Part shown: piece by piece, positions 1 to 11,727 of the stretch | Layout of the letters: each line of letters starts with the position of its first letter | How positions within the stretch are numbered: the first letter of the stretch is position 1 | From: Corynebacterium suedekumii | GTDB taxonomy: Bacteria; Actinomycetota; Actinomycetes; Mycobacteriales; Mycobacteriaceae | Reading direction: 5' to 3' | Assembly: GCF_030252185.1 (NCBI RefSeq) | Contig: NZ_CP126970.1 | Coordinates: forward strand, 496,001-560,000 | DNA length: 64,000 bases | Position numbers and translations under genes: made by a program | Notes under the pieces: model-generated | What the model was told of the DNA's origin: nothing | Seen by the model: only the letters and a program-made list of their open reading frames with translations | The model's database searches: none

Positions 1-9
1 GTACCTGTG

Positions 10-10
<1 letters not shown>
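1..10 (+). CDS. glnX: 3' end of upstream gene, probably glnX
   Basis: Only the last codons (Tyr-Leu-stop, TGA at 8-10) are inside the window. The stop overlaps the ATG of the next gene in a TGATG arrangement. In C. glutamicum the gene before glnH-pknG is glnX, a membrane protein of the same signalling chain, so identity rests on gene order only. Confidence 0.45.
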
Positions 11-3655
<3,645 letters not shown>

Positions 3656-3670
3656 GCCGAACCCCCGGAA

Positions 3671-3740
3671 GTCACGCGGATTCGACAACGACGGGCACGT
3701 TTGCCCAGGTCGTGGCCGGAGACCGGTGACATCCGCGTGA
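3671..3740. repeat. Hairpin element, copy 1
   Basis: Intergenic hairpin with 10-bp perfect arms (TCACGCGGAT at 3672-3681, ATCCGCGTGA at 3731-3740) and a 49-nt loop. The loop shares CGTTT-x-CCCAGGTCG and a following CGGAG with the loop of the element at 4782-4852, so the two are related copies flanking the gene at 3803-4780. It begins 16 bases after the pknG stop and could also slow transcription there. It has no T run. Confidence 0.75.
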
Positions 3741-3802
3741 ATTCTCGGGAGCCTTGACGGCTCCGACAGGTACGACGGCGCTCACCGGGATACGGTGAAC
3801 CC

Positions 3803-4780
3803 ATGAGTGGAGCCGGGGGGCCTCTCGTCGACATCGTCACGCTGTCGGACGGGGAGCAGCGGAAGTTTCGACAGGGCGGGAATGCGGTCAGGTTGGCCCG
3901 GGGGATCTACATTCCCACGGACACCTGGCGGACGCTCGATCGCCGGTCCCGGGCCGTCGCCCGGATCGTGGCGGCCGGCCGCACCGCGCCGACGCTCATG
4001 GTCGCCGGGAAATCCGCGGCGGTCATCCACGGCATGCCGCTGCCCGGGTACGACGACACCCACGATATCGAGCTGGCGGGATGCGGCGCCACCAGCGGAC
4101 GACGCAGCACCCGCGGATTCCGGTACCGGAACATTCCACCCGCCCACCAGCTGCTGGTGGAGACGGTGTCCACCCGCTTCGGCCCCGTCCACGTGTCCCC
4201 ACCGTCGATGGCCGGCCTCGACGTGGCGAGATGGCACGACCTCGCCGCCGGTGTCCGCTGCCTCGACCACGCGCTGGCCACGGGCCTCACCACCCGGGAG
4301 GACATCGAGCGGGTTATCCAGGTGGGGAACAGGGTCACCGGGGTCGGCACCATGCGGGAGGCCGGGCGGCTCGCGACCCCGTGGTCCCAGAGTCCCCGCG
4401 AATCAGACCTCAAGGTCGCGCTCTGGAGAGCGGGACTTCCGCCACCGCAGCAGCAGGTCATGCTCTTCGACGCAGACGGGGTGTTCCTGGCCCGCCTCGA
4501 CTTCTTCTGGCCGGAGATCGGGTTCGGGGTGGAGTACGACGGCCAGGGGAAGTTCACCGGGGAGTTCGGGGTCCCGGTGGAGGTGTCGGCCCGGCAGGAC
4601 ATGGAACGCCAGCACCGCATCGTCAACCTCGGGGTGCTCCTGTTCCGGGTGGACCGGAGCACCTACCTGGACGGTTCGGCCGTGGCCGGGATCGTCGGGA
4701 TGCACGGCCGGGTGGCGGAGCGGGGCATCCCGCTGGCACCGGCGTTCTGGCGTGGCGGCGGTCTCGCCTGGACGCCCTGA
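3803..4780 (+). CDS. AbiEi-like / DUF559-type nuclease-fold protein
   Basis: 325 aa. The N-terminal half resembles the antitoxin/AbiEi-type domains common in actinobacteria (VAGKSAAVIHGMPLP at about 67-81). The C-terminal half has a DUF559/Vsr-like PD-(D/E)XK pattern: Glu 200 (ESDLKVALWRAG), Asp 233 (RLDFFWPEIG), then VEYDGQGKF with Glu 244, Asp 246 and Lys 250. These are positions expected for a metal-dependent nuclease active site. It stands alone, not in an operon, and is bracketed by two related hairpins (3671-3740, 4782-4852). The ATG at 3803 has a weak ribosome binding site. The biological role is unknown; genes of this class are usually accessory. Nuclease activity is inferred from the motif only. 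Confidence 0.75.
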   Translation: MSGAGGPLVDIVTLSDGEQRKFRQGGNAVRLARGIYIPTDTWRTLDRRSRAVARIVAAGRTAPTLMVAGKSAAVIHGMPLPGYDDTHDIELAGCGATSGRRSTRGFRYRNIPPAHQLLVETVSTRFGPVHVSPPSMAGLDVARWHDLAAGVRCLDHALATGLTTREDIERVIQVGNRVTGVGTMREAGRLATPWSQSPRESDLKVALWRAGLPPPQQQVMLFDADGVFLARLDFFWPEIGFGVEYDGQGKFTGEFGVPVEVSARQDMERQHRIVNLGVLLFRVDRSTYLDGSAVAGIVGMHGRVAERGIPLAPAFWRGGGLAWTP

Positions 4781-4781
4781 A

Positions 4782-4852
4782 GTCACGCGGATTCCCCAGG
4801 GGCGGTCGCGTTTTCCCAGGTCGCGTCGGAGTACCGGGGGAATCCGCGTGAC
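4782..4852. repeat. Hairpin element, copy 2
   Basis: Perfect 16-bp inverted repeat: arm 4782-4797 begins GTCACGCGGATT and arm 4837-4852 is its exact complement, with a 39-nt loop containing TTTTCCCAGGTCG. It starts two bases after the stop codon of the DUF559 gene. It is related to copy 1 at 3671-3740 in both stem and loop. Confidence 0.85.
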
Positions 4853-4880
4853 AACCGGGCACCTCGGCACCAACGGCAAC

Positions 4881-4912
4881 GACGCCGCCCCTCCTGCGGG
4901 AGGGGCGGCGTC
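4881..4912 (-). terminator. Terminator hairpin of pta-ackA
   Basis: A 14-bp perfect stem (4881-4894 with 4899-4912) and TGCG tetraloop, 12 bases beyond the ackA stop. No T run follows on the minus strand. The word GTCGATAAGC lies at 4910-4919 against the hairpin. Confidence 0.75.
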
Positions 4913-4924
4913 GATAAGCGGGGG

Positions 4925-6124
4925 TTACGCCTTCGCCAGCTCGGTGGCCTTCTGGGCGATGGCCAGCTCCTCGTTGGTGGGGACGACGAAGACCTTGATG
5001 GCGGAGTCGTCGGTGGAGATCTGGCGCGGACCGTCGTTGGGCAGGTCGTTGCGCTCGGGGTCGATCTGGATGCCGTACATCTCCAGGCCGGCCAGGGCGT
5101 CCTCGCGGACGAACTTGGCGTTCTCACCGACGCCGGCGGTGAAGGTGATCGCGTCGACGCGGCCGAGGGCGATCATGTACGAACCGATGTAGCGGCGCAG
5201 CTGGTGGATGTAGATGTTGTAGGCGGACCAGGCGTCGGTGTCGCCGTTGTCGATCATCTCGCGCAGCGCACGGAAGTCGTTGACACCGGACAGACCCTTG
5301 ATGCCCGAACTGCGGTTGAGCAGGGTGTCGATCTCGTCGATGCTCAGACCCGCGGTGCGGTAGAGGTGGAAGATGATGCCCGGATCGATGTCACCGGAGC
5401 GGGTACCCATGACCAGGCCCGCGAGCGGGGTCATGCCCATGGACGTGTCGATCGCGTGGCCACCCTGGACGGCGGAGCAGGACGCGCCGTTGCCCAGGTG
5501 GAGGACGATCTGGTTGACGTCGGCCGGGTCCTTGCCCACCAGCGCCGGGACCTGCTGCGAGATGAACTCGTGGGAGGTGCCGTGGAAACCGTAGCGACGG
5601 ACACCGTGCTCGCCGGCGACCTCGGCGTTGATGGCGTAGAGGGCGGCGGCCGGGGGCATGTCGGCGAAGAATCCGGTGTCGAAGACCGCGACGTGCGGGA
5701 TGTCCGGGAGGATCTGGCGGGCGACCTCGATGCCGTCGACGTTGGCCGGGTTGTGCAGCGGGGCCAGCGGGATGAGGTCCCGGATCATCTCGACGACCTG
5801 GTCGTTGATGATCTCCGGCCGGGAGAACACCTTGCCGCCGTGGACGACGCGGTGGCCGACGGCGGAGATGTCCACGTCCTTCGGGCCGACGCCGTGCTCG
5901 GCCATCATGGCGAACGCCATCTCCAGGCCGGCGGAGTGGTCCGGGATCGGCAGCGTGGAGGTGACCTTCTCGCCGCGGATCTTGATGACGATGTTGCCCT
6001 CCGGCTCACCGATCTGCTCGACGAGGCCGGAGACCAGCGGCTCCGCGTTGGCGTCGAGCGAGGGGTCCAGCAGCTGGAACTTGATCGACGACGATCCGGA
6101 GTTGAGAACGAGTGCGTAGGTCAT
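4925..6124 (-). CDS. ackA: Acetate kinase
   Basis: Converts acetate and ATP to acetyl phosphate, reversibly. 399 aa, normal family length. The sequence carries the family signatures: [11 protein letters not shown] at the N-terminus, HRVVHGG near residue 91, [19 protein letters not shown] near 175, HLGNGASC and FTAGVGEN near the C-terminus. Its ATG follows the pta stop directly (TAAATG), so it is translated with pta as one operon. In C. glutamicum this operon is activated on acetate by RamA and repressed by RamB. Confidence 0.98.
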   Translation of the reverse strand: MTYALVLNSGSSSIKFQLLDPSLDANAEPLVSGLVEQIGEPEGNIVIKIRGEKVTSTLPIPDHSAGLEMAFAMMAEHGVGPKDVDISAVGHRVVHGGKVFSRPEIINDQVVEMIRDLIPLAPLHNPANVDGIEVARQILPDIPHVAVFDTGFFADMPPAAALYAINAEVAGEHGVRRYGFHGTSHEFISQQVPALVGKDPADVNQIVLHLGNGASCSAVQGGHAIDTSMGMTPLAGLVMGTRSGDIDPGIIFHLYRTAGLSIDEIDTLLNRSSGIKGLSGVNDFRALREMIDNGDTDAWSAYNIYIHQLRRYIGSYMIALGRVDAITFTAGVGENAKFVREDALAGLEMYGIQIDPERNDLPNDGPRQISTDDSAIKVFVVPTNEELAIAQKATELAKA

Positions 6125-7501
6125 TTACTTTCCTCCGGCCTGGATGGCGGTGATGGCGACGGTGTTGACGATGTCGGGGACGGTGGCGCCACGGGACAGG
6201 TCGTTGACGGGCTTGTTCAGGCCCTGCAGGATCGGGCCGACGGCGAGGGCGCCACCGGTGCGCTGGGCGGTCTTGTAGCCGATGTTGCCGGCCTCGAGGT
6301 CCGGGAAGACGAAGACGTTGGCGTGGCCGGCGACGTCGGAGTCGGGCATCTTCTTCTTGGCCACGCCCGGGTCGACGGCGGCGTCGAACTGCAGCGGGCC
6401 GTCCACCTTGAGGGAGGGGTCGATGCGCTTGGCGTGGCCGAGGGCGTCGACGGCGCGGTCGACGTCCGGGCCGGAGCCGGAGACACCCGTGGAGTAGGAC
6501 AGCATGGCCACCCGCGGGTCGATGCCGAACTGGGCGGCGGTCTTCGCGGAGACCACGGCGATCTCACCGAGCTGCTCGGCGGTCGGGTTCGGGTTGACCG
6601 CACAGTCACCGAACGCCCAGAGGCGGCCGCGCAGGACCATGAGGAAGATCGAGGACACCACCGACGCATCCGGGGTGGTCTTGATGATCTGGAAGGACGG
6701 CTTGATGGTGTGGGCGGTGGTGTGGGCGGCGCCGGAGACCATGCCGTCGGCCAGGCCCTTGTGCACCATCATCGTGCCGAAGTAGGAGATGTCCTGCATC
6801 GTCTCGCGGGCCTCCTCGAGGGAGACGCCCTTCTTCTTGCGCAGCTCGACGAAGTCCTCGGCGAACTCCTCTGCCAGCGGGGAGGTGTGGTGGTTGATGA
6901 TGTGGGCCTTGGACAGGTCCACGCCCAGCTCACCGGCGCGGTTCCGGATGTCCTCCTTGTCGCCGAGGATGGTGATCTCGACGATGTCGCGCTCGAGGAG
7001 CTGACCGGCGGCGAGCAGGATGCGGTCATCGTCGCCCTCGGGGAGGACGATGTGTGCCTTGGCGTCCTTGGCGCGGGCGAGCAGCCAGTTCTCGAACACC
7101 GGCGGGGACATGACCGGTGCGACGTCCGCCTTGTTCAGCGCGTCCCGCAGCTTGACCACGTCGCGCAGTCCGTCCTCGGTGACCGCCGCGGCGATGACCG
7201 CGTCCAGCTCCTGGGCGTGGCGCTCGGCGAGCTGGACGTGGCGGCCCTGGGCGTCGGCGAGGAGGATGACGGGGACGCCGAGGGCGGCGGCGATCTCCGA
7301 GTCGAAGTGCAGGTTGCCGGTGCCGACGATCAGGGCGGGACCGTCATCCAGCAGGCCGGCGGCGACGATGGAACCGACCCGGGGGTCGTGGTCGTCGAGG
7401 CGCTGGACGGTGAGTCCGAGAGAGGCTGCCAGGCCCTCGATGTCGACGCCGTCGAAGTTCCGGTTGACGACACTGAGCAGTGCTGATCGTGGGTCAGACA
7501 T
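6125..7501 (-). CDS. pta: Phosphate acetyltransferase
   Basis: Converts acetyl phosphate and CoA to acetyl-CoA; with AckA it forms the acetate activation route. 458 aa: a short N-terminal regulatory-like region, then the PTA_PTB domain from about residue 135 (PPVFENWLLARAKDAK, LPEGDDDRI, GMVSGAAHTTAHTI, FVFPDLEAGNIGYK). The ATG at 7501 is preceded by AGAAAGG. It is the first gene of pta-ackA. The upstream region carries a good -10 (TAGAAT) about 100 bases before the start. Confidence 0.97.
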   Translation of the reverse strand: MSDPRSALLSVVNRNFDGVDIEGLAASLGLTVQRLDDHDPRVGSIVAAGLLDDGPALIVGTGNLHFDSEIAAALGVPVILLADAQGRHVQLAERHAQELDAVIAAAVTEDGLRDVVKLRDALNKADVAPVMSPPVFENWLLARAKDAKAHIVLPEGDDDRILLAAGQLLERDIVEITILGDKEDIRNRAGELGVDLSKAHIINHHTSPLAEEFAEDFVELRKKKGVSLEEARETMQDISYFGTMMVHKGLADGMVSGAAHTTAHTIKPSFQIIKTTPDASVVSSIFLMVLRGRLWAFGDCAVNPNPTAEQLGEIAVVSAKTAAQFGIDPRVAMLSYSTGVSGSGPDVDRAVDALGHAKRIDPSLKVDGPLQFDAAVDPGVAKKKMPDSDVAGHANVFVFPDLEAGNIGYKTAQRTGGALAVGPILQGLNKPVNDLSRGATVPDIVNTVAITAIQAGGK

Positions 7502-8022
7502 GCGTTACCTTTCTGTCGCGAATGCGGTGCAGGCACGTGGTTGCTCAGGGTGAGGGAGCGTCACGGGACACCGGTCATGTGGGATCGGTCGCCATTCTAT
7601 AACCAATGTCGCCTCCGCCACACTGGTAGCGGCGGAAATTTTCAGACTTAACAAGGCATAACCGGACTCTCCGCACCCGCACGCCTCGCCAGCGTAGCCC
7701 GGACCGCCACACCCCGCCGGGCCGGAACCAGTCATCCACACACGTCAACAGCAGTGACGGGCACCACATCGCCGTCCGGATCGGAGGTGTGGGATTCATG
7801 CCGATCCCCCGCCCGTCGACCTCCCCAGGGGGCCGAGATCACACGTCACAGACCTGCAAATGCCCGCGAATCCACCCGTCCAGGTATCCCCCGCCCCATC
7901 CCCCCGTCGCATTGTTGGCACCGTCCCCGATGTCCCCCGCCGGCGACCCCGGTCAGTACTATGGAGCGGAGGAAAACTCTGGAGAACACTCCCCCACCGT
8001 TATCGAAGGATGTCGTCTGATC
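7502..8022. other. Divergent promoter region pta / fprA
   Basis: 521 bases without a convincing gene, between divergent pta and fprA. On the minus strand a -10-like TTATAGAAT lies near 7597-7605 as a likely pta promoter. The stretch 7630-7670 is comparatively A/T-rich. GAAGGA at 8005-8010 is the fprA ribosome binding site. No confident RamA or RamB box was picked out by eye. Confidence 0.5.
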
Positions 8023-9390
8023 ATGTCCCGCCCCCTGCGTGTCGCCGTCGTCGGCGCCGGCCCCGCCGGCATCTACGCCTCGGATCTGCTCGTGAAGTCC
8101 GGTCAGGACGTGGCCATCGATCTCTTCGAGCGGATGCCCGCCCCCTTCGGCCTCATCCGCTACGGCGTCGCGCCGGATCATCCGCGCATCAAGGGCATCG
8201 TCAAGTCGCTGCACGCGGTGCTGGACAAGCCCGAGATCCGGCTGCTGGGCAACATCGAGATCGGCAAGGACATCACTGTCGACGAGCTGAGCGAGTTCTA
8301 CGACGCGATCATCTTCTCCACCGGCGCGACCGGTGACAAGGAGCTGCGCATCCAGGGCTCGGACCTGCAGGGCTCCCACGGCGCCGGCGAGTTCGTCGGT
8401 TTCTACGACGGCAACCCCGACTTCTCCCGTACCTGGGACCTCACGGCGGAGAAGGTCGCGGTCATCGGCGTGGGCAACGTCGCCCTGGACGTCGCCCGCA
8501 TCCTGGCGAAGACGGCCGACGAGCTCAAGGTAACGGAGATCCCGGACAACGTCTACGAGAACCTCGGCCGGTCCGCGGTCAAGGAGGTCCACGTCTTCGG
8601 CCGCCGCGGCCCCGCCCAGGCGAAGTTCACCCCCTTGGAACTCAAGGAACTGGACCACTCGGAGAACGTCGAGGTCATCGTCGACCCGGAGGACATCGAC
8701 TATGACGAGGCCTCGGAGCAGGCCCGCCGTGACTCCAAGTCGGTGGACCTGGTGTGCCAGACGCTGGAGAACTACGCCATCCGGGAGCCGAAGGGCGCCC
8801 AGCACAAGCTGTTCCTCCACTTCTTCGAGTCCCCGGTGGAGATCCTCGGCGAGGACGGCAGGGTCGTCGGCCTGAAGACGGAGCGGACCGAGCTCGACGG
8901 CACCGGCAACGTCCGGGGCACCGGTAAGTTCACCACCTGGGACGCCCAGGCCGTCTACCGCGCGGTCGGTTACCGCTCCGAGGCCGTCGAAGGCGTGCCT
9001 TTCGATGCCGAGCGCGCCGTCATCCCCAACGACGGCGGCCGGGTCCTCGACCCCTCCACCGAGGCACCGGTCCAAGGGCTGTACGCCACCGGCTGGATCA
9101 AGCGCGGCCCCGTCGGCCTGATCGGCAACACCAAGTCCGACGCGAAGGACACGACGACCATGCTGCTCGAGGACTTCAACACGGGCCGCCTGAGTGCCCC
9201 GTCGAAGCCTGAGCCCCAGGCCGTCCTGGAGCTTCTCGACGCCCGCGGGATCCCCGTCACCACCTGGGAAGGCTGGCGCAACCTCGACGCCGCCGAGCGT
9301 TCACTCGGCGAGGCGGAGGGCAGGGAGCGCAAGAAGATCGTCGAGTGGGACGAGATGGTCGTCTCCTCGCACCCCGAGTACGAGATCTAG
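8023..9390 (+). CDS. fprA: Ferredoxin/adrenodoxin-type NADP+ reductase FprA
   Basis: 455-aa flavoprotein of the adrenodoxin reductase family that moves electrons between NADPH and ferredoxins. The FAD-binding Rossmann motif VAVVGAGPAGIYASD is at the N-terminus, followed by PFGLIRYGVAPDH, a second nucleotide site VIGVGNVALDVARIL near residue 150, FGRRGPAQAKFT, and GWIKRGPVGLIGNTKSDA near the C-terminus, all typical. The ATG at 8023 is chosen because GAAGGA lies 12 bases upstream and the family N-terminus starts there, although the frame is open further upstream. It is followed by a strong terminator. Gene order pknG-ackA-pta-fprA matches C. glutamicum. Confidence 0.95.
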   Translation: MSRPLRVAVVGAGPAGIYASDLLVKSGQDVAIDLFERMPAPFGLIRYGVAPDHPRIKGIVKSLHAVLDKPEIRLLGNIEIGKDITVDELSEFYDAIIFSTGATGDKELRIQGSDLQGSHGAGEFVGFYDGNPDFSRTWDLTAEKVAVIGVGNVALDVARILAKTADELKVTEIPDNVYENLGRSAVKEVHVFGRRGPAQAKFTPLELKELDHSENVEVIVDPEDIDYDEASEQARRDSKSVDLVCQTLENYAIREPKGAQHKLFLHFFESPVEILGEDGRVVGLKTERTELDGTGNVRGTGKFTTWDAQAVYRAVGYRSEAVEGVPFDAERAVIPNDGGRVLDPSTEAPVQGLYATGWIKRGPVGLIGNTKSDAKDTTTMLLEDFNTGRLSAPSKPEPQAVLELLDARGIPVTTWEGWRNLDAAERSLGEAEGRERKKIVEWDEMVVSSHPEYEI

Positions 9391-9397
9391 CGGCACG

Positions 9398-9449
9398 ACG
9401 ACGCCGGGCCGGGGACTTCTTTCATGTTCCCGGCCCGGCGTCGTTTTTT
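9398..9449 (+). terminator. Rho-independent terminator of fprA
   Basis: A 16-bp perfect stem (9398-9413 with 9429-9444), 15-base loop and a run of six T at 9444-9449. It also lies eight bases beyond the stop of the opposite-strand gene at 9458. Confidence 0.95.
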
Positions 9450-9457
9450 CTGACTGT

Positions 9458-9967
9458 TTAGAAGCGGATGCCCAGGTTGCCCAGGGCGTCTCGCAGCCAG
9501 TTGACAACGGGGGCGAGAATCTCGGGCACCGGGAAGGTCTGGCTGCCGATGCTCACGGTGTTGCCCTGGGCCTGGGCGGGAGCCTGTCCGGGGGCGGGGG
9601 CCTGAACCTGCTGGCCGCCCTGCTGGACGGGAACCGGGGCCTGGCCGTTCTGGGCGGCGGGGGCGGTTGCACCTCCCCCGATGAGGCCGCAGCGGTGGGC
9701 GGCTTCGTCGACACGTGCGAGCACGTCGCGGATTTCGCCGCCGCGCGGATGGAAGTTGGCGGCCAGCAGCGCCTGGCTGCGCTTACTCTGGTAATCGCCG
9801 GCGTCGGTCCAGTAGTTGTTTGCCTGCTGGCAGGAGATCTGGCCGGCGGGGATGGCCGCGAGGTAGGTGTCCACGACGTCCGCGTGGGCGACGGCGGGAG
9901 CGGCGGCAACGAGACCCGCGACGGCGAGGGTGGTCATGGTGTTACGGAACTTGCGCATGGCCACCAT
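9458..9967 (-). CDS. Secreted protein of unknown function
   Basis: 169 aa. It has an N-terminal signal peptide (basic MVAMRKFRN, hydrophobic LAVAGLVAAAPAVAHA, likely cleavage after AHA). A small globular part with two cysteines (about 46 and 93) follows; it resembles the DUF732-like secreted proteins of actinobacteria only loosely. Next is a Pro/Ala/Gln-rich linker and a conserved-looking end with EILAPVVNWLRDALGNLGIRF. The ATG at 9967 has GAGG six bases upstream. It is monocistronic and converges on the fprA terminator. The two cysteines may form a disulfide outside the membrane. No function can be assigned. Confidence 0.85.
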   Translation of the reverse strand: MVAMRKFRNTMTTLAVAGLVAAAPAVAHADVVDTYLAAIPAGQISCQQANNYWTDAGDYQSKRSQALLAANFHPRGGEIRDVLARVDEAAHRCGLIGGGATAPAAQNGQAPVPVQQGGQQVQAPAPGQAPAQAQGNTVSIGSQTFPVPEILAPVVNWLRDALGNLGIRF

Positions 9968-10495
9968 GAAACCTCACGCCGGGGAATCTCACACTCCCAC
10001 CCTAATAATCTTCTACGGGTCCACGGCGGCTCAGACCAAGGTTATGAGGCCAAAACAGGTTGCAATGACTGTCGGGACCGCGCCGTCGACGAATGCGGCG
10101 AGCCAGTTCCACGGTTCGGGCGAGGCGCGGGTCGTGTCGGTGGGGCTGGCCAACTCGGTCACCCTGACGATCCGCGAACGCCGCCATGACCATGCACTTC
10201 TGCGGAACATTGGGGAGGGCACCGCGGGGCGCTCGTCCGCACCGGTCCCGTCGGGCTTTCCGCGGCCCCACCGACCCGGGGAAGCCGCCCCGGGGAAGAC
10301 TGGCGCAACGGGCCGGGACCGGCCGCCGGAAAACACACCCGTACGCAATGTATACGGGGTATTTTGGTGATGGAGGTACTACTCGTAGACAACTTCATCC
10401 ATGATGAGGTGAAAATCACATCCCACATTGCTTTGATCATTGAGCCCCTCGGAGTTCAATAAAAGATGTTATCTTCCGCTGGAAATGGAGCAGCC
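9968..10495. other. 528-base region without a firm gene
   Basis: No protein family is recognisable. Two weak candidates exist. On the minus strand 10031-10162 could encode 43 aa from a GTG, ending in a plausible membrane segment (WLAAFVDGAVPTVIATCFG). On the plus strand 10370-10462 could encode 30 aa (MEVLLVDNFIHDEVK...) just before the broken M20 gene. The stretch 10350-10480 is clearly more A/T-rich than its surroundings. It contains a 5-bp inverted repeat AAGAT-GTT-ATCTT at 10463-10475, which may be an operator. Confidence 0.4.
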
Positions 10496-11725
10496 ATGAC
10501 GATCCAGAACATCGTTTCCCATCTCGACACCACCAGAAGCGCCCGCTAAGAGCTGTACAAGGAATTCCACCGAATCCCGGAGCTCTCCCTCCAGGAACAC
10601 AAGACCTCGGCGAAGATCCGGGGAGAGCTCGACCGCATCGGCGTCGACGAGCTCAACACGGTCGGCAGGACCGGCCTGGTCGCCATCCTCCGCAACGGTG
10701 ACGGCCCCGTTGTCGCGATGCGCGCCGACATCGACGGGCTACCCATGGCCGAGCAGTCCGGCAAGGACTACTCCGCCGAGGGAGTGACCCAAGTCGACGA
10801 GAACACCGGCGTGGAAACGCCGGTCGCGCACACCTGCGGCCACGATGTACACATCATGTCCCTGCTCGGCGCCCTCGAGGCCCTGGCCGCCGCCCGCGGA
10901 GAGTGGTCCGGCACCTTCGTTGGCGTCTTCCAGCCGGCCGAGGAGATCGCGGCCGGCGCCCAGGACATGGTGGACAACGACATCGCCGCCAAGATGCCCA
11001 CCCCGGACGTCTAACTGGGCCAGCACGTGCTCGGGATGGTCCCGGGCGGGGCCGTCGGCACCCGCCGCGGCCCGCTGTTCTCCCAGGCGGCCTCGATCAA
11101 GATCACCATCTACGGCAAGGGCTCCCACGGCGCGATGCCCAACCTCGGCGTCGACCCGATCGTCCTGGGCGCATCCATCGTCACCCGCCTGCAGACCATC
11201 ATCTCCCGCGAGGTCGCGCCCAAGGAGACCGCGGTGGTGACCGTCGGCTCCTTCCACGCCGGCACGAAATCCAACATCATTCCGGATTCGGCGATCCTGC
11301 TGCTCAACACACGCGCCTACAACGCCGAGGTCAGCGCCTCGCTGCACGAGGCGATCGAGAGGATCGTCAAGGCGGAGTGCGAAGCCTCCCGCAGCCCGCG
11401 GGAGCCGGAGTTCGAGTACTTCGACGTCTACCCGCTGACCAACAACGACGACGACGTGACGGACACTGTCGCCGCCGCCTTCGACGACTTCTTCGGCGAG
11501 AACTCCGTCGAGATGGGTCCCGTGCCCGCCTCCGAGGACTTCTCCGTCATCCCGGATTCCCTGGGCGTGCCGTACACCTTCTGGGGCCTCGGCGGGTTCG
11601 CCGACACCGCGACCGCGCCCGGCAACCACTCCCCCTTCTTCGCACCCGACATCCAGCCCACACTCGACCGCGGCGCTGAAGCCATCATCGTCGCCGCGTC
11701 CCCGTGGCTCCTGAAGGAGAACTGA
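10496..11725 (+). pseudogene. M20-family amidohydrolase with two internal stop codons
   Basis: The frame from the ATG at 10496 encodes a 409-residue M20D peptidase/amidohydrolase (N-acyl-amino-acid or hippurate hydrolase type), interrupted by TAA at 10547-10549 and TAA at 11012-11014 without any frameshift. Family features in order: ELYKEFHRIPELSLQEHKT, VVAMRADIDGLPM with the metal Asp, CGHDVHIMSLLGAL, VGVFQPAEE with the catalytic Glu-Glu, LGQHVLGM, the dimerisation domain (KITIYGKGSHGAMP) and GGFADTATAPGNHSPFF. The likely original codons are CAA or GAA at the first site and TAC at the second. The ribosome site before the ATG is GGAG. MFS genes follow two bases after the stop. A shorter product could restart at 10718 or 11027 but would lack essential parts. 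Confidence 0.9.
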
Positions 11726-11727
11726 GC

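Noticed and set aside
5204-7486. 760-codon open frame opposite ackA-pta
   Set aside because: Antisense shadow of two well-identified enzymes.
10496-11725. Stop-codon recoding in the M20 gene
   Set aside because: Both stops are TAA, not the TGA or TAG used for selenocysteine or pyrrolysine, and the positions are not catalytic.
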